The notes: a model not told the origin generated them from the sequence alone. A stretch of 64,000 nucleotides of DNA from Desulfobulbaceae bacterium DB1 (GCA_001914235.1 MQUF01000002.1:186001-250000), one strand, 5' to 3'. Positions 44,031 to 54,765 are shown, numbered from the stretch's first letter. Made by a program: numbers and translations.

Positions 44031-44205
44031 CCCGGCGAACTCTTAGGGGAACCTGCTCTCATTATATGCTTTTTCTACTAATTACAAAGTATTTATTTAA
44101 AATTACTCCAAAAAAAAGAGGGATAAAACCAAAAAGTGTTGGCAAAGAGAGACACTTCGACCCCAAAAAGACGCAAAAAAAGAACTGTGGGAAAATAAAA
44201 AACGT

Positions 44206-45549
44206 TCAACCATATTTCTTGCGCAGTCTCTCTTTCATGATGAGCTTGATCGGCACCTTGTCCAGTCCGAGTCCGGCGCGGAACTGATTCACCAAAAAAC
44301 GCTCATAGGAAAAATGAATCCCCTTGGGATAATTGGCAAAGATCACCAGAGTCGCCGGTTTGCTGGCGACCTGGGTGGTATAGTAAAGCTTCAGCCGCTT
44401 GCCCTTGTGAATCGGCGGGGTATGCACCGCAACCGCCTTGGCAAGAATCTTATTGAGCCGGTTGGTTGTAAATTCCATTTTGTACTGACTGTATACCTCG
44501 TCCACTGCGGGAAGAATCTTGTTGACACCCGCGCCGCTCAAGGCGGAAATCTTCAGCACCGGCGCGTATTCCATGAAGCGGATGGCCATTGTCACTTCAT
44601 CCATGATCCATTTCTGCTTCTTCGGATCACCCTTGACCAGATCCCATTTGTTGACCAGCACCAGGCAGGCCCTGCCCCTTTCCAGGGCATAGCCGATGAC
44701 CTTGGTATCCTGTTCGGTGATGCCTTCGCCGGCGTCAACGAGCAGCAGGGCGATATCGCATTCTTCAAGGGCGGACAGGGAGCGCATGACGCTATATTTT
44801 TCCAGTTTCTCCGTGACCTTGCCCTTTCTCCTGATCCCGGCGGTATCAATCAGCAGATAGTGACGGCCGTTTTTTTCAAGCAGGGTGTTGACCGAGTCAC
44901 GGGTTGTGCCCGGCACTTCCGAAACAACCATGCGATCCTTGCCGAGCAGCCGATTGATGAGCGACGACTTGCCCACGTTGGGCCGGCCGATGCAGGCGAT
45001 TTTAACGGTATCCTCGGGCAGTGCCTCCAGCTCCTCGGCAGGTTCCATTTTCGCCACCAGAGTGTCGAGAAAATCAACGATTCCATAACCGTGCTCGGCT
45101 GAAACCGGCCAGACCTGATCAATGCCAAGCTCATAAAACTGAGAAAGCAGGGTCATCTCCTGCTCCGGGCCGTCGATTTTATTGACCACGTGAAATATTG
45201 GCTTTTCAATGCGGCGCAACATGCTGACCACTTCATAGTCTTCCGCCAGCAACCCACCCCTGGCATCGAGCAGCAGGACAATAATATCCGCCTCGTCAAT
45301 GGCCTGCATGGTCTGCTGCTGGATGAGACCGCTCATGGTTTCATCCCTGTTTATCTCAATGCCGCCGGTGTCCACCAGCATGAACTGCCGCTCGTTCACC
45401 GTAACCTTTTCATAATGACGATCACGGGTTACACCGGGAGTTGGATCGACAATCGCCTTCCGTGCTCGGGTGATGCGGTTGAAAAGGGTTGATTTTCCCA
45501 CGTTGGGTCGACCGACCAGGGCAACAATGGGGCAAGGGGTATAATCCAT
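44206..45549 (-). CDS. der: Ribosome biogenesis GTPase Der (EngA)
   Basis: 447 residues with two tandem GTPase domains, each with P loop GRPNVGKS (about residues 12 and 188), switch and NKxD motifs (VNKIDG, VNKWDL), and the C-terminal KH-like domain (YTTQVASKPATLVIFANYPKGIHFSYERFLVNQFR in pieces). Der is needed for 50S subunit maturation. The GTPase motifs are complete. It lies three bases after the amgK-like gene, so they share a transcript. Confidence 0.96.
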   Translation of the reverse strand: MDYTPCPIVALVGRPNVGKSTLFNRITRARKAIVDPTPGVTRDRHYEKVTVNERQFMLVDTGGIEINRDETMSGLIQQQTMQAIDEADIIVLLLDARGGLLAEDYEVVSMLRRIEKPIFHVVNKIDGPEQEMTLLSQFYELGIDQVWPVSAEHGYGIVDFLDTLVAKMEPAEELEALPEDTVKIACIGRPNVGKSSLINRLLGKDRMVVSEVPGTTRDSVNTLLEKNGRHYLLIDTAGIRRKGKVTEKLEKYSVMRSLSALEECDIALLLVDAGEGITEQDTKVIGYALERGRACLVLVNKWDLVKGDPKKQKWIMDEVTMAIRFMEYAPVLKISALSGAGVNKILPAVDEVYSQYKMEFTTNRLNKILAKAVAVHTPPIHKGKRLKLYYTTQVASKPATLVIFANYPKGIHFSYERFLVNQFRAGLGLDKVPIKLIMKERLRKKYG

Positions 45550-45552
45550 AAT

Positions 45553-46617
45553 TTATTCATCCATTTGTAAGAATCGCGCTTTCGCATGCCTGTCCTGCAG
45601 TTCATCCACCAGGGAGGTTAACACAGGATACTCTTTTCCCATGGGTTTACGCAAAAGCATTTTCAGCGAGTAAAGGGCCGGGGCGATGAACTGCTCAAAA
45701 AAAATCTTTCCCTTCCGGCTGCTCAAAAAGGCAAAGGCCCCGAGGATCTGCAGATTGCGCTGCATGGCAAGACAATAATATCCTTCATAAAAAACACTAT
45801 GATCCACCTGCAGCACACGGCCGAGTTTCGCAAGATAGGACGCAAGCAGCACATCCTGCTCTTTTTCCCCCAGACCCGCGTATGGATCAAGCAGCAGCGA
45901 GGCCAGATCATATCCAAGGGGACCGAGACGAGCGCCCTGGTAATCAATAATTCGCACTTGCCCCTGATGAACCAGGAGATTGCGGGACTGGAAATCACGA
46001 TGCAGCAGATAACCGGAAGGCTCCCGGGCGGCTCGCCTGGCCAGCTTCTGAAATTCGAGGATCAGCCGGTGATCATCATCAATTTTCCCCATGTAGTCCC
46101 GGCAAAAGGAAAAACGGAAATAATCAGACTCCCGTTGCAGCATCAATTTCTCGTCATAACGGGGCGTATCCCAGCAGAAACGGGGATCAAAACCGACACT
46201 CCCCTCCAGTTGGAAACGGATGAGACCGTCCAGGGCCTGCTGATAAAGAGGTTCGATCTCGGCAAAGGAACCTGCCTTTTTGACCATCGCCTGCAGATGA
46301 AGATCACCCAGGTCCTCGAAAATCAGCAGCCCGTTTTGCCGGTCATAGGCCGCGATGTTCGGCACCGGAACGCCCTTGTCGTGCAGATGAACGCCGATGT
46401 GAAAAGCGGCGGCCTGCTCTTCCGCGCCTTTCTCCAGGGTCCGGGAGGGGAAAACTGCGACAAGGGACGTTGCCCCGTCTAACCGGATACGGTAAAATGA
46501 TCTGTCCGAACCGTCACCGGACATGGCCTCGAGCACGGCGGAGTTCCCGTGGGGAAGCAACTTGTTTTCCTTGAGCAGAGCAATGATCCGTTGCCGCTCT
46601 TTTTTCCTGGTGTCCAT
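45553..46617 (-). CDS. amgK: Sugar kinase of the AmgK type (aminoglycoside phosphotransferase fold)
   Basis: 354 residues. APH-type kinase: Brenner motif LLHRDFQSRNLLVH, metal-binding IIDYQGARLGPLGYDLASLL, and nucleotide lobe SGDGSDRSFYRIRLDG. With the neighbouring nucleotidyltransferase gene it matches the AmgK-MurU pair that phosphorylates N-acetylmuramate (or GlcNAc) at C1 and then makes UDP-MurNAc, recycling cell-wall sugar. This pairing, not the sequence alone, is why AmgK is preferred over a generic APH enzyme. Confidence 0.8.
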   Translation of the reverse strand: MDTRKKERQRIIALLKENKLLPHGNSAVLEAMSGDGSDRSFYRIRLDGATSLVAVFPSRTLEKGAEEQAAAFHIGVHLHDKGVPVPNIAAYDRQNGLLIFEDLGDLHLQAMVKKAGSFAEIEPLYQQALDGLIRFQLEGSVGFDPRFCWDTPRYDEKLMLQRESDYFRFSFCRDYMGKIDDDHRLILEFQKLARRAAREPSGYLLHRDFQSRNLLVHQGQVRIIDYQGARLGPLGYDLASLLLDPYAGLGEKEQDVLLASYLAKLGRVLQVDHSVFYEGYYCLAMQRNLQILGAFAFLSSRKGKIFFEQFIAPALYSLKMLLRKPMGKEYPVLTSLVDELQDRHAKARFLQMDE

Positions 46618-46700
46618 AAGGGTAAAAAAGAAAAATTTGCGTTCGATGTTCTTGAATCGGATTCGGCAAAGGCGTCAAACGTCATTGTTGCCGCATGATT

Positions 46701-47570
46701 TCAGGAAATAATGGTGTCAATGAGATGAGTCCCGTCCGGCACCGTCACGCCGTCCCAGACAACCACCCGCTCCAGGCGGCATTGACGTCCCACCCGGATA
46801 TGGGAGCCGAGGCAGAGCCAGTCCTTCTGCTGAAAATCATCCGCCACGGACACCTCCCTTCCCCGGTAAAATGGGCTTTCTCCCCTGAACGGCTCCCGGG
46901 TAAGAAGCGTTCGGTGCAAATCAAGATAATCCTGCGGGGTTCCCATGTCGGTCCAGTAATGCCCCTGCACGATTGTGCCGCAAATTTTTTTCCCGCGCGT
47001 CATCCAGTAGCGATAACAGTCGATGCTGTTATAAAAAACACCCGGAGGGATAATTGCAAGCAAAGCCGGATCAAGCACCTGAATGCCGGTGAAAGCCCAA
47101 CGCGACCCACTTCCGCCTGCGGCAAAATCAACGATCCTGCCGTCCGGATTCATCCTGATCTTATTAAAGCGAGGATGATCGTGCAGCACCAGGGTCGCAT
47201 CAGCGCCGGAACGACAATGGTCCCGATAGACCGCGGCAAGATCAATGGTATGAAAGATATCGCCGTTGGTGACCAGCACCGGTTCCGTGCCGAAAAAATC
47301 CATGGCCAGCCGCATGCCGCCGCCGGTCCCCAGCTCAATCGGTTCCTGCTGAAGATAAATATGCTCCCTGGGGCCGAGCAAATCGACAATCTGCTCCTTG
47401 AGATGATGACAGTTGACCAGAATGGGATGAAAACCATAATCGCCGAGCTGTTCGATCAGGCGCAGGAGAAGGGGCCGGTCCAGCACCGGGAAGAGCGGTT
47501 TGGGACGCAGCAGGGAATATGGCTTGAGACGGGTGCCGAAACCGGCGGCAAGGACCATCGCTTTCATCAA
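46701..47570 (-). CDS. Sugar-1-phosphate nucleotidyltransferase, MurU-like
   Basis: 289 residues. Nucleotidyltransferase signature MVLAAGFGTRLKPYSLLRPKPLFPV, with the catalytic Lys/Arg set, and LGTGGGMRLAM and VTNGDIF (metal Asp). The C-terminal end (GSHIRVGRQCRLERVVVWDGV) is a short left-handed helix piece as in mannose-1-phosphate guanylyltransferases; MurU itself is shorter (about 225). So it may transfer UMP to MurNAc-1-P, fitting the amgK gene downstream, or act on another sugar. It lies 22 bases after lpxI. Confidence 0.8.
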   Translation of the reverse strand: MMKAMVLAAGFGTRLKPYSLLRPKPLFPVLDRPLLLRLIEQLGDYGFHPILVNCHHLKEQIVDLLGPREHIYLQQEPIELGTGGGMRLAMDFFGTEPVLVTNGDIFHTIDLAAVYRDHCRSGADATLVLHDHPRFNKIRMNPDGRIVDFAAGGSGSRWAFTGIQVLDPALLAIIPPGVFYNSIDCYRYWMTRGKKICGTIVQGHYWTDMGTPQDYLDLHRTLLTREPFRGESPFYRGREVSVADDFQQKDWLCLGSHIRVGRQCRLERVVVWDGVTVPDGTHLIDTIIS

Positions 47571-47592
47571 TTTAAACCTTCAGGTTCGGTTC

Positions 47593-48429
47593 TCAGAAAA
47601 CCAGGCTGCCGTCCGCTTCTTCGGTGACACCGACAACAACAAGGCCCGCCCTGTCAGCCTGGCGGATCATCGCCTCACGGTCAAAAAGCAGGGATTGCCC
47701 CGCTTCCACCGCCAGGACCGCGGCTTTGACCGCAAGCATGGATTCAATGGTGGCAAGACCGGTAGCCGGCAAATCAAAACGAAAATCCTGACTCGGCTTT
47801 TTCACCTTGACCACCACCGCTTTTTCCCGCGCCAAGGCACCGCCGCGCCTGATTGCGGCATCCGTTCCCTCGATGGCCTCCACCGCCACCACGGACATAT
47901 CCCGCACCACCACGCACTGACCGATATCCAGCCTGCCCACGGCCCGAGCAACCTGAAATCCGAATTCAATGTCACGTCGCTGGTCGGCTGACGGTTTTTT
48001 TTTGGTCAACACCCCCGGAGGAAAAAGCAAATGCTTCAAATAAAGAGTGGAATCAAGCACCGAGATCCCTTCTTTCTCCAGTTCCCCGGCAATGGCCCGG
48101 AGAATTGCGTCATCCTGTTTGATATCGATCTTGTTCCAAAGAGAAATGCCCTTCAGATCAGGCAGGACATCACGGAAAATACGGGTTTTGGTGATGGTGC
48201 CGAGAAAAACCGTTTCTCGTACCTCTTCATCCCGGAAAAACTTGATGATCTTGCCCAGTTGCCCGAGCTTGACCCAGCAGAACCGGTCGGCAATGGATTC
48301 AAGATCCGGATGGCTCTCCCCTTTATGGGCGACAATCACCACCTCGAGTCCTTCCTTTTTCGCTGCTTCGGCAAAAAGATAGGGGAACTGCCCCCCTCCG
48401 GCGATGATACCGATCCTAGTCCTCATCAC
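47593..48429 (-). CDS. lpxI: UDP-2,3-diacylglucosamine hydrolase LpxI (DUF1009)
   Basis: 278 residues with LpxI motifs: IAGGGQFPYLFAEAAKKEGLEVVIVAHKGE, read in parts, IKFFRDEEVRETVFLGTITK, GRLDIGQCVVVRDMSVVAVEAIEGTDAAIRRGG (split) and KKPSQDFRFDLPATGLATIESM. It yields lipid X (2,3-diacyl-GlcN-1-P) from UDP-diacylglucosamine in organisms lacking LpxH. Its start overlaps the end of lpxA by 14 bases, giving a compact lipid A operon. Confidence 0.93.
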   Translation of the reverse strand: MMRTRIGIIAGGGQFPYLFAEAAKKEGLEVVIVAHKGESHPDLESIADRFCWVKLGQLGKIIKFFRDEEVRETVFLGTITKTRIFRDVLPDLKGISLWNKIDIKQDDAILRAIAGELEKEGISVLDSTLYLKHLLFPPGVLTKKKPSADQRRDIEFGFQVARAVGRLDIGQCVVVRDMSVVAVEAIEGTDAAIRRGGALAREKAVVVKVKKPSQDFRFDLPATGLATIESMLAVKAAVLAVEAGQSLLFDREAMIRQADRAGLVVVGVTEEADGSLVF

Positions 48430-49216
48430 TGCTTAATCTGACCACGCTGCGGTTGGCAACCCTGAAAAACTCAACCATCCTGGAGACGGGAGCGCTATCG
48501 GGAATTTCCTGGACAACTTTTTCAAGCGCTTCCTGCAGGAGCAGCTCTTTTGTTTTGAAAATCAACGTAAAGGCCCGGCCCAGCTTGCGCATATCCTCCG
48601 GACTGAAACCCGCCCGTTTCAAACCGATACGGTTGATGCCCCGCACCTGCATGTCATTGCGGATGCCGGCGACAATGACATAGGGAGGGACGTCCATGCT
48701 GATTCCCGACATGCCGCCGACAAAGGCATATTCGCCGATGCGGGAAAACTGATGTACGGCCGACATGCCGCCGATGGTGGCACGCTCGCCAATCTCCACA
48801 TGGCCGCCCAGGGTGACATTATTGACCAGGATTACATGATTGCCGAGTGTGCAGTCATGGGCCACATGCGCGTAGGACATAAGCATGCAGTTGCTGCCGA
48901 TGGTTGTTACACCATGGCCTGACGGCGTGCCCCGATGCAGCGAACAGTATTCCCGGATAATATTATTGTCGCCGATAACCAGACGGGTTTCCTCGCCCTG
49001 ATACCTGAGGTCCTGGGGAGGAGCCCCGATGGAGGTGAAGGCGCCGATCTGATTTGCCGCGCCTATCGTTGTCCTGCCCGAAAGATGCGCATGGGGACCT
49101 ATCCGCGTTTCAGCGCCTATGCTGACGCCTTTTTCAATAACGGCATAGGGACCGACAATGACTGTCGAGTCAAGCTCGGCTCCGGGGTCGATTATGGCTG
49201 TAGGGTGAATATTCAT
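48416..49216 (-). CDS. lpxA: UDP-GlcNAc acyltransferase LpxA
   Basis: 266 residues of left-handed beta-helix hexapeptide repeats: IHPTAIIDPGAELDSTVIVGPYAVIEKGVSIG in parts, then the catalytic His in MSYAHVAHDCTLGNHV, NNVTLGGHVEIGERATIGG, and a helical C terminus (INRIGLKRAGFSPEDMRKLGRAFTLIF in parts). First acylation step of lipid A. It follows fabZ by 156 bases, a gap holding GGCGATATTATCGCC (a small palindrome at about 49333) and no gene. Confidence 0.95.
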   Translation of the reverse strand: MNIHPTAIIDPGAELDSTVIVGPYAVIEKGVSIGAETRIGPHAHLSGRTTIGAANQIGAFTSIGAPPQDLRYQGEETRLVIGDNNIIREYCSLHRGTPSGHGVTTIGSNCMLMSYAHVAHDCTLGNHVILVNNVTLGGHVEIGERATIGGMSAVHQFSRIGEYAFVGGMSGISMDVPPYVIVAGIRNDMQVRGINRIGLKRAGFSPEDMRKLGRAFTLIFKTKELLLQEALEKVVQEIPDSAPVSRMVEFFRVANRSVVRLSSDED

Positions 49217-49372
49217 TTTTATTTAAGAAGAAGAGTGAATGTCGCTCGATGCACCAGATGTGTCACTTTGTCACACAGGTGTCCGGCTGGGAGTCGGCAA
49301 GGAGATAAAAAGAGTGATTATCTACCACAAGGGCGATATTATCGCCACCTTTTCTTTGCCGAAAGGCCATTG

Positions 49373-49819
49373 TCACGAAAAGGTGGCCATCAGTTCCGCT
49401 TCCGCGGCCAGTTGCCCGTCAACATACGCCTTTCCGGCAATCTTAAACAACTTTCCCTTGCGCTTCATCACCGTGAGCTCAAAAATCAGTTGATCACCGG
49501 GAACAACCTTCCTCCTGAACCGGACGCCGTCCATACCGGCGAAATAAACCAGGTTGTTGCCTATCTTGTCCTGATCGGTCAGATAGGCGAGCAGGGCGCC
49601 GGCCTGGGCCATGCCCTCCATGATGAGAACCCCGGGCATCACCGGCTCGGTCGGGAAATGCCCCTGAAAAAACGGTTCATTCATGGTGACGTTTTTCAGG
49701 GCGCGAATGGACTCACCCGGTGTCACCGAAAGAATGCGGTCAACAAGAACAAAGGGATAACGGTGGGGAAGCAATTTCAGGATTTCAAGAATATCATATT
49801 GGCGGGAACCTTCACTCAT
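49373..49819 (-). CDS. fabZ: (3R)-hydroxyacyl-ACP dehydratase FabZ
   Basis: 148 residues. Hot-dog fold with active-site His and Glu in FFQGHFPTEPVMPGVLIMEGMAQAGALLA (given here as HFPTEPVMPG and MEGMAQ), and LLPHRYPFVLVDRILS at the start. It dehydrates 3-hydroxyacyl-ACP and competes with LpxA/LpxD for the same precursor, so its position between them is functional. It overlaps the end of lpxD by eight bases. Confidence 0.95.
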   Translation of the reverse strand: MSEGSRQYDILEILKLLPHRYPFVLVDRILSVTPGESIRALKNVTMNEPFFQGHFPTEPVMPGVLIMEGMAQAGALLAYLTDQDKIGNNLVYFAGMDGVRFRRKVVPGDQLIFELTVMKRKGKLFKIAGKAYVDGQLAAEAELMATFS

Positions 49820-50873
49820 CTTTCTCCTCCTTTGAATTTATACTGTCGGCAATGTCATCAAACTGTTTGCGAAGACGGCGGACATCCTTGAGCAGCTGCG
49901 GGATACGGGAGAAGGCGGTTGCCGCCTGCAGCCATTCCTTATAATTTATGGCGGGAAAACCGGCCACCACCCTGCCGGACGCCACATTGCCGTTGACCCC
50001 GCTCCGACCGGCAATCATCACCCCATCACCGACCTCGACATGGTCGGCGACAGCGGCCTGTCCGCCCATGACGACATGACGGCCCATTTTGCTGCTGCCG
50101 GCAATCCCGGACAGGGAAACGACAATGCAGGACGGGCCGATTTCAACATTGTGTCCGACCTGAACAAGATTATCAATTTTTGTTCCCCTGCCGATCCGGG
50201 TTGTGCCGAAAGTGGCGCGATCCACACAGGAATTCGCGCCGATTTCCACATCATCTTCAAGCACCACACAGCCCACCTGGGGCCGTTTGAGATGATTGCC
50301 TGCGGAATCGGTGGCATACCCAAATCCGTCACTGCCGATGACGGCGCCACTGGAAACGATGACTCTGCTGCCGATTTTACATCCATGGCGCACGACGGCA
50401 TTGGCTTCCAGGATGGTTTCCGCGCCGATTTCCACATCATCGCCGATGACGACCCCGGACTCAACAATAACTCCTTCACCCAAGACGACCCTGCTGCCGA
50501 TAACTGCCAGGGGAGCAACGGAAACGGATGGGGCGATGCGGCAATCAGCGCCCACATGGGCACCGGCATGAATTCCAGGGCACGGTCGAGGTCTTTGGTA
50601 AAAAAGATTATGGATAATCGCAGCGGCCAGATTCGGGTCCTTGACCTTTATGGCCGGCAAGGGGACATCGCCGATATCAAGAGGGACAAGAACCGCCGAT
50701 GCCCTGGTGGCTGCCAACTTATCAGCCGATTTCGCCTTGGTGAGAAAAGTTATCTCGCCGGGCCCGGCGGAATTGACATCATTCAAGGCGAAGATGGAAA
50801 CCCGGGGGTCACCGGATACTTCACCTTCAACCAGCGCGGCGAGTTCCGCCAAAGATTTTGTCACCTGCATCAT
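49812..50873 (-). CDS. lpxD: UDP-3-O-acylglucosamine N-acyltransferase LpxD
   Basis: 353 residues. The N-terminal uridine-binding domain (about 1-100; ALNDVNSAGPGEITFLTKAKSADK in parts) precedes a hexapeptide-repeat beta helix (100-310) with GSDGFGYATDSAGNHLKRPQ and the active-site region VGHNVEIGPSCIVV, and a short C-terminal helix (EWLQAATAFSRIPQLLKDVRRLRKQF in parts). It adds the N-linked hydroxyacyl chain of lipid A. It is the first gene of the lpxD-fabZ-lpxA-lpxI series. Confidence 0.95.
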   Translation of the reverse strand: MMQVTKSLAELAALVEGEVSGDPRVSIFALNDVNSAGPGEITFLTKAKSADKLAATRASAVLVPLDIGDVPLPAIKVKDPNLAAAIIHNLFYQRPRPCPGIHAGAHVGADCRIAPSVSVAPLAVIGSRVVLGEGVIVESGVVIGDDVEIGAETILEANAVVRHGCKIGSRVIVSSGAVIGSDGFGYATDSAGNHLKRPQVGCVVLEDDVEIGANSCVDRATFGTTRIGRGTKIDNLVQVGHNVEIGPSCIVVSLSGIAGSSKMGRHVVMGGQAAVADHVEVGDGVMIAGRSGVNGNVASGRVVAGFPAINYKEWLQAATAFSRIPQLLKDVRRLRKQFDDIADSINSKEEKDE

Positions 50874-51003
50874 TTGTCATCAACTCATAATTTATCAATC
50901 GTATCCGTCCGGCTCGTCGTATCCGCGCCATTGGTCATGTGGTTCATTTTTCCAGAACAATCGAACCAGTTGGGCAATGGAGGCCGACAAGGCAGACAAA
51001 AAA

Positions 51004-51042
51004 AGACGGGCGGCTTTTCTTTATGAAAAAACGCGCCCGTCT
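51004..51042 (-). terminator. Intrinsic terminator after ihfA
   Basis: AGACGGGCG at 51004-51012 and CGCCCGTCT at 51034-51042 form a 9-bp GC-rich stem. Read on the minus strand, it is followed by TTTTTTTG (50997-51004 as A-run on plus). It lies 59 bases past the ihfA stop. Confidence 0.8.
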
Positions 51043-51100
51043 GCCTAATAATTACCATGAATCGTAAAAAGAATCGACAATCTCCCGTTGATTCGACAGG

Positions 51101-51388
51101 TTATTGGATTCCATTCACCCTATCGCGCAGAATCCCCGAAGGCTTGAAGGTCACAACTTTTCTTTCGGACAGGATAAGCTCCTTGCCTGTCTGGGGATTG
51201 CGCCCTCGCCTGGCCTTTTTTTCCTTGATATTGAATTTACCGAAACCGCTGATAAGCAGGTCATCACCGTTTGCCAGGCAATCTTTACTGATTTTCAGGA
51301 AAGATTCGACAATCGAGGTGGCCTGCGCTTTCGTCAAATTATGGGTTTGATAAATCTTTTGCACCAGATCAGCCTTTGTCAGGGTCAT
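51101..51388 (-). CDS. ihfA: Integration host factor alpha subunit / HU-family protein
   Basis: 95 residues from the ATG at 51388 (GGAGG nine bases before); a TTG start nine bases earlier is less likely. MTLTKADLVQKIYQTHNLTKAQATSIVESF in parts shows the HU/IHF helices; the DNA-bending arm reads RRGRNPQTGKELILSERKVVTFKPSG in parts with the intercalating Pro of RNPQTG. The arm is like IHF-alpha, though a homodimeric HU cannot be fully excluded. IHF assists sigma-54 promoters by bending DNA, relevant to the sigma-54 sites in this window. Confidence 0.85.
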   Translation of the reverse strand: MTLTKADLVQKIYQTHNLTKAQATSIVESFLKISKDCLANGDDLLISGFGKFNIKEKKARRGRNPQTGKELILSERKVVTFKPSGILRDRVNGIQ

Positions 51389-51438
51389 GTTGCGCAACCT
51401 CCATCACATTAGAATTATGCACTTGCAGGTAAAAAATA

Positions 51439-52731
<1,293 letters not shown>

Positions 52732-52762
52732 TCATTTTCTCCTCAAATGTATAGCTTGCAAT

Positions 52763-52785
52763 GCCGGCATCCGTGCGATGCCGGC
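52763..52785 (-). terminator. Hairpin between pilC and eno
   Basis: GCCGGCATC at 52763-52771 pairs with GATGCCGGC at 52777-52785, loop CGTGC. There is no T-run, so termination is uncertain; it may be a processing site between pilC and eno. Confidence 0.4.
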
Positions 52786-52851
52786 ACCTTTGTCTCCAAC
52801 GACGATCATTCCCTGCTATAACTATTCTTTTTCTTTCGCTTTTTGTCAACA

Positions 52852-54060
52852 TTAACCAACAACGCTGGCCATCTTGAAAATCGGCAGATACATGGCGATA
52901 ACCAGACCGCCGATGAGCCCGCCGAGGAATACCATCATAAAAGGCTCAATCATGGCAGTCATGTTTTCCACCGCCTGATCGACCTCCTCATCATAAAAAT
53001 CGGCAACCTTTTCCAGCATGGTATCAAGTGCGCCGGTTGACTCACCGACATTGATCATCTGCACCACCATGCTGGGAAAAACCCCGGTTTCCTCCAGCGG
53101 TTCGGCGATGGAACGCCCCTCGGTGATGCTGTCGGCAACACGAAACACCGCCTCTTCGATCACCTTATTTCCGGCGGTTTTGCCGACCACATTCAACGAC
53201 TCGAGGATGGGCACGCCGCTGTGCAGCATGGTACCAAGCGTCCGGGTAAATTTGGCAACCGCCACTTTTCGCACCAAAGGCCCGAACACCGGCGCCTTCA
53301 ACATGAGCATATCGATCTTTTTTCTGCCTTTTTCCGTATTGTAAATCTTTTTTACGGCAACAACGACCACGGCCAGGGCGACAAACATTAAAAAGAAATT
53401 GCTCTTCACAAAATTGCTGGCATCGACGACTATCTGGGTGGGCGCGGGAAGAGCGGAGCCGAAATCAGCAAACATCTTGGCAAAAACCGGTACGACAAAA
53501 ATAAGAATAACCGCGGTAATCACCAGTGCAATACAGAGACAGATCACCGGATAGGTCATGGCGCCCTTGATTTTTTTCTTCAAAGCCATGCTCTTTTCCA
53601 TGAATGCCGCCAACCGATTGAGAATGGTGTCGAGAATACCGCCCATTTCACCCGCGTCGATCATGTTGCAATAAAGATTGTCGAACACCTTGGGATGCTT
53701 TTTCATGGAATCGGCAAAGGTCATACCTGTTTCCACATCAAGACGAACCGCATTCAGCAGCTTCTTGAAAGTTGGATTATCCTGTTGCCCGGCCAGAATC
53801 TCCAGACTCTGCACCAGGGGAAGGCCGGCGTCGATCATGGTGGAAAGCTGCCGGGTAAAAATCACAACATCCTTGCCGGTAACCTTGGGCTGAAACATGG
53901 CGATATTGGAGAAAAGATCCTTGGGCGCCTCCTTCAAAACCGTGGGCTTGATCCTGATCTTCTTCAACTGGGCAAGAGCCCCGGCTTCGCTTTGCGCCTC
54001 CAGCTTTCCTTGTCTTTTTTCGCCGTATGAGTTTACTCCCTTCCATGTATAAACAGGCAT
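52852..54060 (-). CDS. pilC: Type IV pilus / type II secretion inner-membrane platform protein PilC
   Basis: 402 residues. Two T2SSF (GspF) domains, about 70-195 and 275-395, each with three-helix cytoplasmic part and TM helices: FTRQLSTMIDAGLPLVQSLEIL and FTRTLGTMLHSGVPILESLNVV are the two repeat starts. The N-terminal MPVYTWKGVNSYGEKRQGKLEA is the standard PilC opening. It anchors the pilus or secretion motor in the inner membrane. Other pil genes are not in view; AGGAAAT precedes the start. Confidence 0.93.
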   Translation of the reverse strand: MPVYTWKGVNSYGEKRQGKLEAQSEAGALAQLKKIRIKPTVLKEAPKDLFSNIAMFQPKVTGKDVVIFTRQLSTMIDAGLPLVQSLEILAGQQDNPTFKKLLNAVRLDVETGMTFADSMKKHPKVFDNLYCNMIDAGEMGGILDTILNRLAAFMEKSMALKKKIKGAMTYPVICLCIALVITAVILIFVVPVFAKMFADFGSALPAPTQIVVDASNFVKSNFFLMFVALAVVVVAVKKIYNTEKGRKKIDMLMLKAPVFGPLVRKVAVAKFTRTLGTMLHSGVPILESLNVVGKTAGNKVIEEAVFRVADSITEGRSIAEPLEETGVFPSMVVQMINVGESTGALDTMLEKVADFYDEEVDQAVENMTAMIEPFMMVFLGGLIGGLVIAMYLPIFKMASVVG

Positions 54061-54351
54061 GAGATATTTCCTTTCTTTTTTTTAAAAACGATGCAGCGGC
54101 CGGTGAAAAGCGCTTGTATCACGGATATGCGACAGGCGTCTCGTCACTAAATATAAATTTTATATGAAGATTTTTGGAAAAACAACACAATTAATAATGT
54201 TTTCCGTTTCTTAGCTGTTTTTTTTAATCCCGGCGGCCTCATTTGCCTTGGCCGATCGGAATCAAATAAAACCTTTTCTCCGTGCCCGGACCGCAACACG
54301 AGACAAAAACGGCAAAAAGCTCGTGCCGGCAAACCGGATGCCTTTTTTCTA

Positions 54352-54380
54352 TTGACAGTATCCCCTCATTCATTTAAATA
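54352..54380 (+). promoter_or_regulatory. Probable sigma-70 promoter of PxxKW gene
   Basis: TTGACA at 54352-54357 and TAAATA at 54375-54380 with a 17-base spacer. The transcript would have an approximately 88-base AT-rich leader. The remaining 54061-54351 shows no gene. Confidence 0.6.
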
Positions 54381-54474
54381 AATGTGTTTTGGTGATGTTA
54401 TTAGAGTACAAAAGAAAATAAAATCTTTTTTCTCACGGATATAAATATTTTTGGAACAGAAGGAGATTTCCGTC

Positions 54475-54744
54475 ATGGCGAGCAATGCTCCGGCAGCAAG
54501 CGAATTACACAGCAGCGGCTTTTTTAATCCCATCATAGAGGCCTGTGAAGGCTGTGACCGTATCATTGAGGCGAGCAACAATAAATACTGTCAGACATAC
54601 GCATACCCAGAATCAAAATGGCGCCTCGGATTCTGCAATATGGCCACCCACAAAAAACCTGAAATCACCGTGGGAACCACCAAGGTCAACCCGTTGAAAG
54701 CTTCAAAAAGGGCAGCGGCCGGCAGCGCGAAGAAAAAGAAATAA
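54475..54744 (+). CDS. PxxKW family cysteine-rich protein
   Basis: 89 residues from the ATG at 54475 (AGAAGGAGA upstream). A central Cys-rich segment, CEGCDRIIEASNNKYCQTYAYPESKWRLGFCNMATH (in consecutive parts), has the PxxKW signature (PESKW) and four Cys that may bind a metal or an Fe-S cluster. The tail is Lys/Ala-rich (SKRAAAGSAKKKK). The family is known mainly from sulfate-reducing deltaproteobacteria; function unknown. Confidence 0.85.
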   Translation: MASNAPAASELHSSGFFNPIIEACEGCDRIIEASNNKYCQTYAYPESKWRLGFCNMATHKKPEITVGTTKVNPLKASKRAAAGSAKKKK

Positions 54745-54765
54745 CAGTTCCATTTGCAAATTATG

